64,000 nucleotides of DNA, from contig MFPR01000006.1 of NCBI GenBank assembly GCA_001784175.1, positions 1-64,000 of the forward strand, in the 5' to 3' direction. The stretch comes from Candidatus Lindowbacteria bacterium RIFCSPLOWO2_12_FULL_62_27. GTDB lineage: Bacteria > Lindowbacteria > 2-12-FULL-62-27. The stretch's first letter is position 1, and every line of letters begins with the position of its first letter. Made by a program: the position numbers and the translations under genes. The notes under the pieces were generated by a model, which worked only from the letters and a program-made list of their open reading frames with translations, had not been told where the DNA came from and ran no database searches. This document shows positions 15,001-21,040 of the stretch, piece after piece.

Positions 15001-15119
15001 AAAAAATCGAGTGGGACTGCGCCAACAAGAGCGGCCAGAACGTCGGATCGGGCGTGTACATCTACATCCTGGAGTCCGGCGGAGACAAACTCGTGGATAA
15101 GCTGGCGATTGTGCGGTAG
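3..15119 (+). CDS. Giant modular beta-helix/FN3/FG-GAP secreted protein, 5' partial
   Basis: The reading frame is open from the window edge, so the true start lies upstream; 5038 residues are visible. Order by nucleotide position: a Kelch-like remnant (to about 180); right-handed beta-helix modules opening with WYVND and a GDTIxIDAG motif at about 181, 1972, 3350, 4930, 6520, 9396 and 11650, rich in NTVTNN-type Asn ladders; an FN3-like domain with YRVYRS and YYYRVTA after each helix; ten FG-GAP-like repeats with the calcium motif DYDNDGDLD (seven at 7860-9010, three at 10770-11245); an FN3 and a Big-1-like domain (13250-13590); and a C-terminal YPNP domain with a GSGVYIY core (14830-15116), like type IX-sorting or FlgD-type C-terminal domains. 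The likely role is an extracellular or cell-surface protein, perhaps polysaccharide-binding. Substrate and secretion route are inferred, not shown. Confidence 0.9.
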   Translation, partial: TNFWRYSISGNTWETKAATPAGVSYGGALVYPATGDTLYALGGNGGNFWAYTLPAAYAGPIWYVNDTSTSGDSFTSAVGSDTNEGSASAPFRTIIAAMAAASEGDTIYIDAGIYDSYTWVSATETAGVNIDKDSITLVGKDSGSTIIDPPGASSISTMYGIYADTQVNLVIRGIGVTGAYHGIRFDNVDLSTISSDSVVSCGGYGMYLTSGSDTCTLTNNRTGGMSYGMYISASHFANIDSNDVRGNTRGIYLYQSYVDTVNNNNASSCNEGIYLDGARNCVISGNTASATTSSGLNLTGSDTNTVTGNNISSNTSVGIYLGGGRNNTLSNNTANSNSGEGIYLSGAQRTTMTGNTANQNGGAGGFRITGSSHFCTMTANIANSNNVRGVYVASSNSIVFTGNTTNSNANTGFAMDVVTDVRAANNVAKSNLNDGFGISSVANGVFEQNTLDSNAKYQIYLAGDVTSDTLQKNNVRTSPTNPDSGVYVTMNNTTQKFTLTRNWWNSTDTVQLKRMMFHPGGGDSIIWQPFRLGIVDTTAGADTTAPKAPDTVAVTPSDTSLIVSWAAVTALEEPNGGAVGLAGYRVYRSPAISDTSLWTQIAQVGSTADGWQDTSPFVGKIYYYRVTAFDGASPYINESFYSDSIPGGSAPYTSTTDWYVNDGSTAGDSYTYATGSDISGNGSKQTPFASIPKAMSVATAGDTVWIDAGLYDSYVTVNGTETAGVNIDKDSITLIGADSNATVIDPPGAKTLAGLYGIHADTQVNLTIKNIGVTGAREGIYLVNVDWSTVTSDSAGACGGAGIYLRAGSDTNTVTNNTTSSNSQYGIYLRSSSNNNTLTNNTARSNSLYGIYLNTTSNNNTVTNNMASSNAGYGIILQFGSNNTVTNNTANSNSLSGILLTSSSNNMVIQNSLDSNLQYQIRIDVSSSSDTVQKNNIRTSPTNPDSGVYNATGNTFDFTRNWWNTTDSGRIAQMLYDTGGVNRIIYQPFRLGEVDTTAGADTTAPDAPDTVAIVGTPDTSVIIEWAAVGALEEANGGAVGLSGYRVYRSETKDTSSWVKVAQAGSGTIRYQDTDVIPGRIYYYRVTAFDAATPYMNESFYSDSQPSDSASFSSAVNWYVNDTSVTGDIYTSAAGSDTSWGLGTAARPFASIPRAMQFATDGDTIFIDAGLYDSYVWVSGTETAGVNITKDSITLVGKDSASTVIDPPGAKTISTMYGIYADAQINLFIRNIGVTGAYDGIHFYNVDYSTIDGDSASSCGNYGFHLRIGSDTNTVRNSMAVANTSYGINLSSSSNNTVTNNMANSNAYGINLSSSSNNTVTNNTVNSSTNYGIYLTSSSNANTLTNNTASSNPNTGIYLVSSSNNTLTNNTANSTGGSGIRLQSSSNNTLTNNTTKSNSSHGIHLSSSSDANTLTNNTASSSGLYGIYLSSSSNNTVVQNDVRNNARYQVYIDGTSSSDTVQKNNLVMSGTNPDSGVYNSTTNTFDFARNWWNTVDTVAIGRKMFDTGYVNRIGYTPFRLGEVDTTAGADTTAPKAPDTVAVTPSDTSLIVSWSAVTALEEANGGAVGLAGYRVYRSPAITDTSLWTKAAEVGSGVTQWQDTSPFVGKVYYYRVTAFDAASPYINESFYSDSIPGDSAPYTSTTDWYVNDGSTAGDSYTYATGSDISGNGSKQTPFASIPKAMSVATAGDTIFIDAGLYDSFVTVNGTETVGVNIDKDSITLLGADSNATVIDPPGSASTNGLYGIYADTQTNLRIQNLGVTGAYDGVRFVNVDLSTVSGDSICDNGRNGIYLLNGSDNDAITNNTIVSNSTNGIYLLSSLGSTVSGNTANSNGGGRGILLQTSSMSTVSNNTFSSNGQDGISLQTNAETNTVSNNTISLNAVYGIYVLGCTGNTVIGNTVTSNGNKGIYLLNASVNTLAGNMVSLHGSPGIDLSSSSNQNVIRNNRVVSNQYGIRFWRSSYNRVIENTIDSNTTYQVHIDHGSGSDTTMKNNIIPSPANPDSGVLNTTGSSIDMTRNWWGTTDTGRIGQMMYDTGGVNRILYTPFRLGAVDTAAGADTTAPDAPDTVAVAPSDTSLIVSWSAVTALEEANGGAVGLAGYRVYRSPAISDTSLWTKAAEVGSGVTQWQDTSPFVGKVYYYRVTAFDAASPYMDESFYSDSIPGDSAPYTSQTDWYVNDGSTAGDSYTYATGSDVSGNGSKQTPFASIPKAMSVATSGDTIWIDAGFYNSIDTFSAGSETSVVTVTRDTIALIGKDSNATVLDPPGPKTQSGLYGVIVSGRTGATIRNLGVTGAYMGIRIQSSALCAVDADSACANGSVGIYLLNAAARQNTVTNCVVDGNTTSGIEVSSSASANTIQNNICNSNSVSGIRLTSSVTNTVVAGNTVNSNTYQGIYIQSSDSNTIRHNTVVSNPSIGIRLSSGSNYNVIYQNQITGNDTGIKISDTSSLNLIARNNLHGNTTSNLENAGGQSQTTARNWWGSTDSVAIAAKISDTASAWQPYRLGVVDTAAGADTVAPLAPDTVAASATAGAGTVLVTWSAVTANEDGIAGAAGVAQYRVYRAGVADTSSWTLVGTPTGTSFTDSGMAFGTTYYYRVTARDGAAFPNESYYSDSVAGATPSGFTKAAEPMGANEGVGDYSSIQWGDYDNDGDLDLAVSGRNNNVGGNYYELDIYRNNGGNSFTDVAEPLGANYGLYMRSSVQWGDYDNDGDLDLAVSGYTTQPATAVRLIVYRNDGGGSFTNVAEPLGAGAGLRESSIQWADHDNDGDLDLAVSGWDGTFRRLIIYRNNGAGSFTNMVEPLGANAGVDQGSIQWGDYDNDGDLDLAVSGWDGANHRFIIYRNNGGGSFTNAAEPLGANSGVYLSSIQWGDYDNDGDLDLAVSGAGTANRLVIYRNDGGGSFTNAAEPRGVNAGFIRSSIQWGDYDNDGDLDLAVSGDDGSNYRLIVYRNDGGNIFTNAAEPMGANKGVEQGSIHWGDYDNDGDLDLAVSGNDLTRKRLIIYRNDGIASPNQRPSAPTTNYPKGASFAQGDTVAFRWTKVSTDTTPDTGMTYNLRVGTASGKCDIVAADTNSADSVGHAPLGNVQNDTSAVLVKTLTVGQTYYWSVQAVDGAMMRSPWASEETFAVTLAPNTSGEWYVNDASTAGDSFSTAAGSDTSNNGTPTYPYRTITYALSQAKSGDTIYIDAGTYAETVVIDTDNVALIGKDSGAAVIDPPGAAGTAGLYGIYADTQIGLTIKNLGVTGAYNGIRFDNVDLSTLDQDSVSSCGASGIYLLNGSDTNTVSACMANANADNGIYLQASCGNSFGGNTANSNGTDGFEIADNSNNNTFTDNIAGYNPEVGIFINLSSNNIIKRNTTISNSQSGIWIDTGSGNLVSRNLVLANGWSGIGLDNSGANVVRGNEIRGSDTGLYIAGSSSSNYISRNNIFSNNASNILNLAGLAQSTLTRNWFGTADSAAIAAKISDTANAWQPYRLGIVDTAAGADTVAPNDPETVAASAASGAGTVLVTWSAVTANEDGIAGAAGVAQYRVYRAAVADTSSWTLVGIPTGTAFTDSGMTLGTTYYYRVTAWDGATFPNESYYSDSVVSATPTGWTKAAEPMGANAGVYYSSIQWGDYDNDGDLDLAVSGDDGTNKRLIIYRNNGGGSFTNVSEPMGANAGVYYGSIEWGDYDNDGDLDLAVSGTIDNGTNKRLIIYRNNGGGSFTNVSEPMGANAGVYYSSIEWGDYDNDGDLDLAVSGYDNSTNYRLILYRNDGIATPNVRPNAPALNYPKGDTVAGGDTVTFRWTKVSSDTTPDTGMTYNLRVGTASGKADIFAADTNSADSVGHAPLGNVQNDTYAYLVGANNNSPLPFGTYYWSVQAVDGAMMRSAWATEETFAVTPGPNTGGKWYVNDASTTGDSFTTAAGSDNSLTNNGSASLPYSTITKALSQAKSGDTIFIDAGLYSETVVIDSDFVALIGKDSNATVIDPPGAKTTSGLYGIYADTQTGLLIKNLGVTGAYYGIYFSNVDISTITGDSLCSNGQSGINLLTGSDTNTILGNIADFNSGRAIRLDASSFNTISGNTADSNTQEGIGIYQGSKNNTISGNTTNNNIGGISLSASSYNAISGNTAAYNTGNGISLSSSSNNTLSNNTCTSNLSHGLGVQGGSDTNTAADNTILSNSQNGIFLSSNANGNVFSGNSIRLNGQDGIAAQSSSNGNFFRNNLIQSNTRSGIRIEANGNEVHQNDISGNDTGIRIELSSSGNVITKNNLAANNVNHVYNPSGNSQTLTRNWFGSTDESAVSAKITDAASTWRPYRLGVVDTATGADTTAPAPPAGVTLNASTPGQITVTWTNPATNEETNGGAVGFAGVRIYRLRNAVDTTHWASALAFTTTGAKSDWDDTGANDGATYYYRLTSRDAAAFPNESWFTDTVWAASVALAPETISLVSGNHQLAAAGESCGAPLKVRVVDQNGNPIASETVVLSISYPSGGALTSSGAHLGTISGQTSTTVLTDTDGYVGDGLVVGTTGDVYRVEAELGRAPAKAVTFTAYADGRDAPDSSWRMMGVNKRLFDTVTAPSTLLHADLGAGTLIYEWLANANTNSSLNNSRYYAPSEIERGDAYWIKPGDAGAQRWVIDEGTQGEAGFDTVAIALDADNGGWNQIASGQYFYVDWQKSVMVDTGLPASGPQDDAWVSNYLCHMISVDSAHAAGVLSKILYWYDGTQYLWGPNTLASPSGAIVDDTSTVPGVQMKPMVGFWVKASQACTLWVLPNPAEVADTATVILQQAPRLLSAVYGKVAASENDWAIQLMASGGGKTDAQNYVGVKPGAAAARLASVYEPPPAAGGYVAVAVRPSPQPSPASGRGGEDAWMAAAFTEPVAAADAKTAGRSWDVLVASDFGGPVTLAWDNVPNLPHTYEAYLVGAPAGPVNLRQSSSLVLKSEIQNPKSKISLTLAVGLPEYLAPFLAPPFSKENAFVYPNPGPDGATQTMTFKWGPTATGEVKLKIFDVGGRLVKEFSADAAAQKIEWDCANKSGQNVGSGVYIYILESGGDKLVDKLAIVR
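1969..6640 (+). repeat. Near-identical DNA module copies inside the giant gene
   Basis: The DNA opening the beta-helix modules is almost identical at about 1970-2095, 4930-5055 and 6513-6640. The FN3 stretches before them (about 1620-1960, 4590-4920, 6170-6510) are also near copies. Low divergence at the DNA level indicates recent duplication or gene conversion, and these stretches could cause assembly collapse. Confidence 0.8.
11514..11535. repeat. Small palindrome inside coding sequence
   Basis: The arms GGGGCGAA and TTCGCCCC flank a TAATAA loop. The stretch interrupts an otherwise conserved FN3-like domain (compare the parallel copy at about 9240-9290) and is read through in frame as a short Asn-rich insert. 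It looks like a mobile palindromic mini-repeat. Confidence 0.65.
14490..14532. repeat. REP-like palindromic element inserted in frame in the giant gene
   Basis: A hairpin with arms CCCTCTCCCGC and GCGGGAGAGGG is flanked by CCCTCACCCC and GGGGTGAGG. It is translated in frame as a Pro/Ser/Arg-rich peptide. The same CCCTCTCCC/GGGAGAGGG core recurs in the intergenic element at 21050-21195, so this is a dispersed repeat family that has entered a coding region. Confidence 0.75.
14746..14780 (+). repeat. AAAATCC tandem heptamer repeat in coding sequence
   Basis: Four to five imperfect AAAATCC-type units (one reads GAAATCC) give a low-complexity peptide near the C-terminal domain of the giant protein. 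It lies 210 bases after the inserted palindrome, in a region that seems tolerant of insertions. Confidence 0.7.
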
Positions 15120-15128
15120 GCGGTTGGT

Positions 15129-15548
15129 TTATGTGGAGGATGTATGTTCCAGAACTTGTTTGAGGTAATTCGGAATGTCTTTGACGGCGTCGCGGGCGGC
15201 CTCCAGCAGTTTGGCGGGATCGATCTCGTCGTATTCATGGGCGATGCGGTTGCGCAGGCCGGCCGACACGGAGATGTGTTTGGCGAAGGTGGGTTCCAGA
15301 ATCGACATTCGCCCGAGTTCCACGAACGATTCGTGGTAATCCTTCGGCGCCGGCCGGCCGCTCTCGGTAATGAGGTGGAAATTGATGTCGATCATGCGTC
15401 CGATCATGCGTTCCAACAGGCGTTCGAACAGCGCCTGTGCGGGGGCGTCGAGCTGGGGCGTCGCCTGTTTCTTCAGCGCCTCGCCCAGAACGATCAGGTC
15501 CTTCTCGATCAATCCGGCTTTCCGAGCGACCAGTTCCGGGTCGATCAT
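15129..15548 (-). CDS. hepT: HepT-like toxin (DUF86 family)
   Basis: A 139-aa all-helical protein with the HEPN-type RxxxxH motif (RNRIAHEY near residue 107-114), as in HepT ribonuclease toxins that pair with MNT nucleotidyltransferases. It overlaps the upstream mntA-like gene by 4 bp (ATGA), which fits a co-transcribed type VII-like toxin-antitoxin pair in which the MNT partner modifies and silences HepT. It converges on the giant gene with about 9 bp between the stops. The family call is firm; activity is inferred from the motif. Confidence 0.85.
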   Translation of the reverse strand: MIDPELVARKAGLIEKDLIVLGEALKKQATPQLDAPAQALFERLLERMIGRMIDINFHLITESGRPAPKDYHESFVELGRMSILEPTFAKHISVSAGLRNRIAHEYDEIDPAKLLEAARDAVKDIPNYLKQVLEHTSST

Positions 15549-15967
15549 GAGGCCATCCGGTCCGCCACCCGGAGGGCCGCGGCGCGTTCGATTTTCAAGT
15601 ATGGCCGGAAATCTTCGTATGCGTGAAACGCCTTCAGCCTCCAGGCGGCAAATTGCGCCGGCGGGCCGTGCAGCAAGACTGCCGTTTCAAATATTTTTTT
15701 CAGAAACAGCGGATCAGCCCGGTCCAGATACCCAATATCAAACTCGCGCCCAAATCCCGGGCCGGCCGCTTCGGACAGGTCGCCCGCCAGCCCCAGCCGC
15801 TCGCGGAAATCGACGGCCGGGTCGAAATCCACGGCAACGTCCACATCGCTGTCAGGCCGCAATTTTCCGGCGGCCGCCGAACCGAACAACAACGCCAAAC
15901 GCACTTTGCGGGTTTCAAAAACGCCCTGCAACCGTGTGCGCAATTCATCCATATCCAATGTTTCCAT
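15545..15967 (-). CDS. mntA: MNT-type minimal nucleotidyltransferase antitoxin
   Basis: A small nucleotidyltransferase of about 140 aa with the signature LFGSAAAGK followed by a DSDVDVAVDFD acidic cluster, the GSx(n)DxD catalytic pattern of MNT domains. In known MntA/HepT pairs this enzyme AMPylates the HEPN toxin. The frame stays open to 16003, but the ATG at 15967 (METLDMDEL) gives the usual family N-terminus, so I place the start there with moderate certainty. It overlaps hepT by 4 bp. Confidence 0.8.
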   Translation of the reverse strand: METLDMDELRTRLQGVFETRKVRLALLFGSAAAGKLRPDSDVDVAVDFDPAVDFRERLGLAGDLSEAAGPGFGREFDIGYLDRADPLFLKKIFETAVLLHGPPAQFAAWRLKAFHAYEDFRPYLKIERAAALRVADRMAS

Positions 15968-16039
15968 TGGGGGTATTGTCTCAATTTGGAGGGTACCTGG
16001 CAAGTCGGCCGGGCAACGCGATCGTGCGCTGAGCGCCGG

Positions 16040-16861
16040 TTACGCCCCGGCCGAGGCGAAGGACTGGAGTTGTTCGAAATACGATTTGGTGCCCACCATG
16101 TAGCAGTCGTTGTGGCCGCCGCGGTCGACGGCGAAGAAGGATTTCGGGGGATCGGCCAGTTCGAAGAGTTTCTGGCCCATGTGGAAGGGGATGACCTCGT
16201 CGTGGGTCCCATGGATCACGAGGAGCGGGCACCGCCTCAGTTTCAGATGGGAGACGGTGTCCAGCCGGACGCTGATCAGAAAGCCCGGGACCCGCATCGG
16301 CGCGAACATCTGTTCGGCCATGACCCCGGCCGACGGAAACGTCCCTTCCAGAATCAGCCGGCGGATGGGCCGGCCCCGCGCCGCGTGCGCCGCGATGACG
16401 CCGCCGAGCGACCGGCCGAAAAACACGATGTCTTCCGGCTTCACGCCGATCTGGTGCGTCAGCTCCTCGTAGGCGGCGTCGCCGTCCATCAGGATTCCCT
16501 CCTCGGTCGGCCGGCCTTCGCTTTCACCGTAGCCGCGGTAATCGAAAACAAATACGGAGAACCCGGCCTCGTGGAGATACTGCAGGAACTGGATCCGGTC
16601 GCCGATGTTGCCGGCGTTGCCGTGAAAAAAAAGGACGGTGGCCAGGGGCTTGGGATGCGGGATCCACCACCCGCTCAGAAGATGCCCGTCGTAGGACAGG
16701 AACCGCCGCCACTCGAAGTCGAGCCCCAGTTCCCTCGGTGTCTGGTTGACCTGCCGGACCGGAAAGAAGACGAGGCGGCGTTCGTAGTAGACGATATAGA
16801 GCTTCGCCATCGCCGCCATCGCGGCGAGGAGGAGGAGGACTTTGAAAAGGAAGGTGAGCAC
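16040..16861 (-). CDS. Membrane-anchored alpha/beta hydrolase
   Basis: A 273-aa protein with one N-terminal hydrophobic segment (residues 3-22) and then an alpha/beta hydrolase fold of the BEM46/COG1073 type. Visible elements are the oxyanion motif FFHGNAGN (about 78-85), a nucleophile elbow GRSLGG with the catalytic Ser, an Asp in GTHDEVIP and a His in GGHND. It is probably a periplasm-facing esterase or lipase-like enzyme; the substrate is unknown. It lies 19 bp after the PilT-family gene on the same strand. Confidence 0.85.
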   Translation of the reverse strand: MLTFLFKVLLLLAAMAAMAKLYIVYYERRLVFFPVRQVNQTPRELGLDFEWRRFLSYDGHLLSGWWIPHPKPLATVLFFHGNAGNIGDRIQFLQYLHEAGFSVFVFDYRGYGESEGRPTEEGILMDGDAAYEELTHQIGVKPEDIVFFGRSLGGVIAAHAARGRPIRRLILEGTFPSAGVMAEQMFAPMRVPGFLISVRLDTVSHLKLRRCPLLVIHGTHDEVIPFHMGQKLFELADPPKSFFAVDRGGHNDCYMVGTKSYFEQLQSFASAGA

Positions 16862-16880
16862 GCCGCCGGCCCTGCCCGCC

Positions 16881-18008
16881 TCAGCCCATTCCGGACGTTC
16901 CGGAATAAATGCCCTTCAGGTTGAGCTTGAGCTCGTCGGGCTTGGAGGAGGCGGCGATCGCGTCCTCCTCGGAAATCGCGCCGGCCTGGACGAGCTTGAC
17001 CAGCGCCTGGTTGAAGGTCTGCATGCCTTCGGAGGTCGCCGCCTGCACGGCCGCCGGCAGTTTGGACGTGACGCCCTCGAGCAGCAATTTCCGCACAAGC
17101 GGCGTGGCGATGAGAATCTCGATCGCCGCCGCGCGGCCCTTGCCGTCGGCTTTCGCGACCAGCCGCTGGCAGAGGATCGCCTGCAGGCCCAGGGAAAGCT
17201 GCATGCGGACCTGCTGGATTTTGTCGGCCGGGTAGAGGTTGAGAATGCGCTCGACCGACTGCGCGCAGTCCTGCGTGTGGAGCGTGCCGAACACGAGGTG
17301 CCCGGTCTCGGCCGCCGTCAGCGCGACGCTGACGGTTTCGATGTCGCGCATCTCGCCGATCAGGATGACGTCCGGGTCCTGGCGCAGCACGTATTTCAAG
17401 GCAGACGCAAAACTCGGCGTGTCGGCGCCGACCTCGCGCTGGTTGATGAGGCACATCTTGTTTTGATGGACGAATTCGACCGGATCCTCGATCGTCATGA
17501 TGTGTTCGGGCCGCGTGGCGTTGATGTAATCGATCATCGCCGCCAGCGTCGTCGACTTGCCGCTGCCCGTCGCGCCCGTCACGAGCACCAGTCCCTGCCC
17601 GGCCTCGCAGATTTTTTTCAGCACCGGCGGCAGGTTCAGATCGTCAATCGACGCGATCTTCGTCGGGATCTGCCGCAGGACCATCCCGATCCGGCCCCGC
17701 TGGAAGAAGAGGTTGGCGCGAAACCGCCCGACGCCCTCGATCGCGACGGCCGAATCGAACTCGTGCGCCTTCTCGAACTGCGCGTACCGGTCCGAATCGT
17801 TGAGCGCCTCCTTCGCGAGCCGCACCACCTCCTCGGGGGGCAGCGGCTCGACCGGAAACGCGACGAGCTCGCCCCGGATCCGGCCGCGCGGCGGATCGCC
17901 GGCCTGGATGTGGAGGTCCGAGCCCTTGTTCTCGACGAGGATCTGGAGGAGATACGCCATCGTCACGTCTTTGGCGGCAATCGTGTCAGCCATGTCGATG
18001 CCATTCAT
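16881..18008 (-). CDS. PilT/PilU-family twitching motility ATPase
   Basis: 375 aa, the usual PilT/PilU length. It has the N-terminal SDLHIQAGDPP motif, Walker A GATGSGKST (about residue 146), the Asp box region TIEDPVEF, a Walker B segment DPDVILIGEMRD and the His box TLHTQD. It should drive type IV pilus retraction at the inner membrane. A second, diverged PilT is encoded divergently at 18081, so this copy may be PilU-like. A start at the internal Met at 17993 is also possible. Confidence 0.9.
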   Translation of the reverse strand: MNGIDMADTIAAKDVTMAYLLQILVENKGSDLHIQAGDPPRGRIRGELVAFPVEPLPPEEVVRLAKEALNDSDRYAQFEKAHEFDSAVAIEGVGRFRANLFFQRGRIGMVLRQIPTKIASIDDLNLPPVLKKICEAGQGLVLVTGATGSGKSTTLAAMIDYINATRPEHIMTIEDPVEFVHQNKMCLINQREVGADTPSFASALKYVLRQDPDVILIGEMRDIETVSVALTAAETGHLVFGTLHTQDCAQSVERILNLYPADKIQQVRMQLSLGLQAILCQRLVAKADGKGRAAAIEILIATPLVRKLLLEGVTSKLPAAVQAATSEGMQTFNQALVKLVQAGAISEEDAIAASSKPDELKLNLKGIYSGTSGMG

Positions 18009-18024
18009 ATCACGGGGGCGGGCT

Positions 18025-18053
18025 AAGGTTCAACCTTGAACCTTGAACCTTGA
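18025..18053. repeat. TTGAACC palindrome and tandem repeat between divergent pilT genes
   Basis: The arms AAGGTTCAA and TTGAACCTT flank a 2-bp centre, followed by another CCTTGAA/CCTTGAG unit. It occupies most of the 72-bp gap between two divergent PilT-family genes, so it either holds regulatory sites for both or is an inserted mini-repeat. Confidence 0.7.
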
Positions 18054-18080
18054 GCCCCGAACATCTAATATGCCCCTCTT

Positions 18081-19138
<1,058 letters not shown>

Positions 19139-19139
<1 letters not shown>

Positions 19140-20095
19140 TGGACGCCGGAAAGCTGAAGACGATCCCCGTCTTTTCGACAATCGAGCCCGCCATTTTGGC
19201 GGATCTCGCGTCCATCGTCGAGGAAAAATCGTTCGAGGCCGGCGGGACCGTGTTCAAGGAGGGCGAAGAGGGCGATGCGATGTATGCGATCCTCGAGGGC
19301 GCGGTCAAGATCGTGAAGATGATCGATCCGGCGAAGGGGCTCTCCAAGGACCTTGCGATCCTGGGCGCGGGCGATTTTTTCGGCGAAATGTCGCTGATCG
19401 ACCGAAGCCCGCGGTCGGCGTCGGTCGTGGCCGCCGGGCCGGCGACCCTCGTGCGGGTGTCGCGACAGGCGTTTCAGGACCTGCTGGAAAAAAGCGCGAT
19501 CACCGCCGCCAACCTCCTCTTCGGCATCATCCAGACCGTCAGCGGCCGGCTCCGCCAGACGAACGCCGAGCTTGTGACGCTCTACGAGACCGGCAAGACC
19601 ATCGGCGAGGCCCAGCAGCTTCAGGACATCGTGTCGGTCGTGTTCCGCCGGCTGGTATCGTCGACCGGCGCGCAGTGCGGCCTGTTCGTCCTGCGCAACG
19701 AGCTGGCGGGCGGTTTGGAAATCCGGGATTCCGAGGGATTCCCGGCTGGCCAGTCGGCGTTGCTCAAGATCGTGGAGGATCGCGGGCTGGTTGGCCGGGC
19801 GCTTCGGGACGGCGCCGCCGTGCTGATCGCCGACGTGGAACACGACGATCGGATCTCAAAAGAGGATATGGAGGGCTACGAAACCCCCTCGATGATGCTC
19901 GTGCCGCTCCACGCGCAGGACCGCATCCTCGGCGTGATCGTGTTCGGCCACCGCGAAAAATCCCGGTTCACGCCCAACCACCTCAACCTCTGCCTCGGCG
20001 TCGCCTCCCAGACCGCCCAGGCCATCCTCAACGCCCGCCACCGGGAGGAGGAATCGGCGCGGTCGAAGCTGCACCGGCATTATGTGAAGTTCTGA
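19139..20095 (+). CDS. Cyclic-nucleotide-binding and GAF domain protein
   Basis: 318 aa. Residues 1 to about 125 form a cNMP-binding domain (FKEGEEGDAMYAILEG and GDFFGEMSLIDRSPRSASV, the phosphate-binding cassette). A linker helix leads to a GAF domain (about 165-305). There is no DNA-binding helix or output enzyme, so it is probably a sensor or adaptor. Its start overlaps the pilT stop by one base, suggesting it tunes pilus retraction in response to a nucleotide or other small ligand. Its end overlaps the convergent exosortase-like gene by 16 bp. Confidence 0.85.
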
Positions 20096-20661
20096 CCGCG
20101 CGATTTCCAGGCCCAAAAGGTCAGGGTAGCCAAAGAAAGCACAAACGTCACGGAGCCGATGGCGCCGTGGAGGTGCGATTCGAGGACTCCGGCGCCGCGC
20201 GCATGCACGACCCATGCGAGGATGGCGATGCGCACGCCGTTGCTGAGGAGCGCCAGCGACGCGGCGGCCGCGACGAAGAGGATGCGGGTTTTGGCGGCGA
20301 GTTCGAAAACGCCGGCCATGAAGAGGCAGAGCGTGACGAGAAAATACAGCGTGTAAAACCCGTCGCAGACCGGCGTGATGTCGAGGTAGTTGCGGGGCAG
20401 ATGGAGCGTCGCATCTTGCAACTGGACGGGCATGCCTGTCAGGGTGAGAATGAACCACGAAAGCCGCGCGGCCAGCCGCCGAAGGCCCATGCCCAGACCG
20501 GCGCCCAGCGCATATAAAGGAAGCACCCAGCCCACCATCAACGCAATCCATGCCCACATTTCCCGGCGTGGCCGCTCGGGATGCGTGTCGACGAAATGGT
20601 GGTAATAGAGGTTGGCGCAGAAAACCGAAAAACATAGAACCACCCAGACATCAACCGACAT
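20080..20661 (-). CDS. Exosortase/archaeosortase-family membrane protein
   Basis: A 193-aa polytopic membrane protein of about six hydrophobic segments. It carries the three family landmarks in order: a Cys in PVCDGFYTLYF (catalytic position), an Arg in SNGVRIAILAW, and a His in HGAIGSV. Exosortases cut and transfer proteins that carry short C-terminal PEP-CTERM-like tails. A candidate substrate, a tiny protein with such a tail, is encoded at 22769-23014. It is short for a full exosortase, closer to the minimal XrtX/archaeosortase forms. Assignment rests on motifs only. Confidence 0.7.
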   Translation of the reverse strand: MSVDVWVVLCFSVFCANLYYHHFVDTHPERPRREMWAWIALMVGWVLPLYALGAGLGMGLRRLAARLSWFILTLTGMPVQLQDATLHLPRNYLDITPVCDGFYTLYFLVTLCLFMAGVFELAAKTRILFVAAAASLALLSNGVRIAILAWVVHARGAGVLESHLHGAIGSVTFVLSLATLTFWAWKSRGQNFT

Positions 20662-20682
20662 AAGGCTTGAACGAAGAACGGT

Positions 20683-20901
20683 TCAGGACGAAATGGCCGG
20701 TTTCAGTCCGGTTGAAAGGATGTCTCCCTTGATCGTCAGTTTCCCCTTGAGCTTGCCGATCAAATTTACGGATTTCGAGCGTATCGGGACAACCTTGGCA
20801 ACCGGCTTTTTGTGCTTCGTAATGATCATGCCTTCTTCATCCAACCGTCCCAGAATGGCCAGACACTGCTCCTTGAATTTTGTGGCGCCGATCATTTTCA
20901 T
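20683..20901 (-). CDS. Phd/YefM-family antitoxin, apparently orphan
   Basis: A 72-aa protein with the Phd/YefM fold signature (KFKEQCLAILGRLDEEG, then IITKHKKPVAKVVPI). The usual co-encoded toxin (PIN or RelE type) is absent; the next gene on this strand is the exosortase-like gene. It is either a stand-alone regulator or the relic of a lost pair. Confidence 0.75.
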   Translation of the reverse strand: MKMIGATKFKEQCLAILGRLDEEGMIITKHKKPVAKVVPIRSKSVNLIGKLKGKLTIKGDILSTGLKPAISS

Positions 20902-20990
20902 TTAAACGAAGTATATAACAGTCCATAAAAAAGTCCAGTCGTTTTTGTGCCCGTGTGTAATGCGTCGGAACGTGTGAAACGGCGACGGAG

Positions 20991-21032
20991 ACCCCCCTTC
21001 ATCCCCCCTTGCAAAGGGGGGAAAGAGGGGGG
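20991..21032. repeat. C-rich/G-rich intergenic palindrome
   Basis: A long imperfect inverted repeat (ACCCCCCTTC... to ...AGAGGGGGGTT) centred on TTGCAAA. It belongs to the common family of palindromic mini-repeats and may act as a bidirectional terminator-like hairpin. It lies in the 374-bp gap between the Phd gene and the next plus-strand gene. Confidence 0.7.
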
Positions 21033-21040
21033 TTACCGCT

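Noticed and set aside
15623-16924. 433-aa plus-strand frame across mntA and the hydrolase
   Set aside because: Covers two well-supported minus-strand genes and shows no domain.
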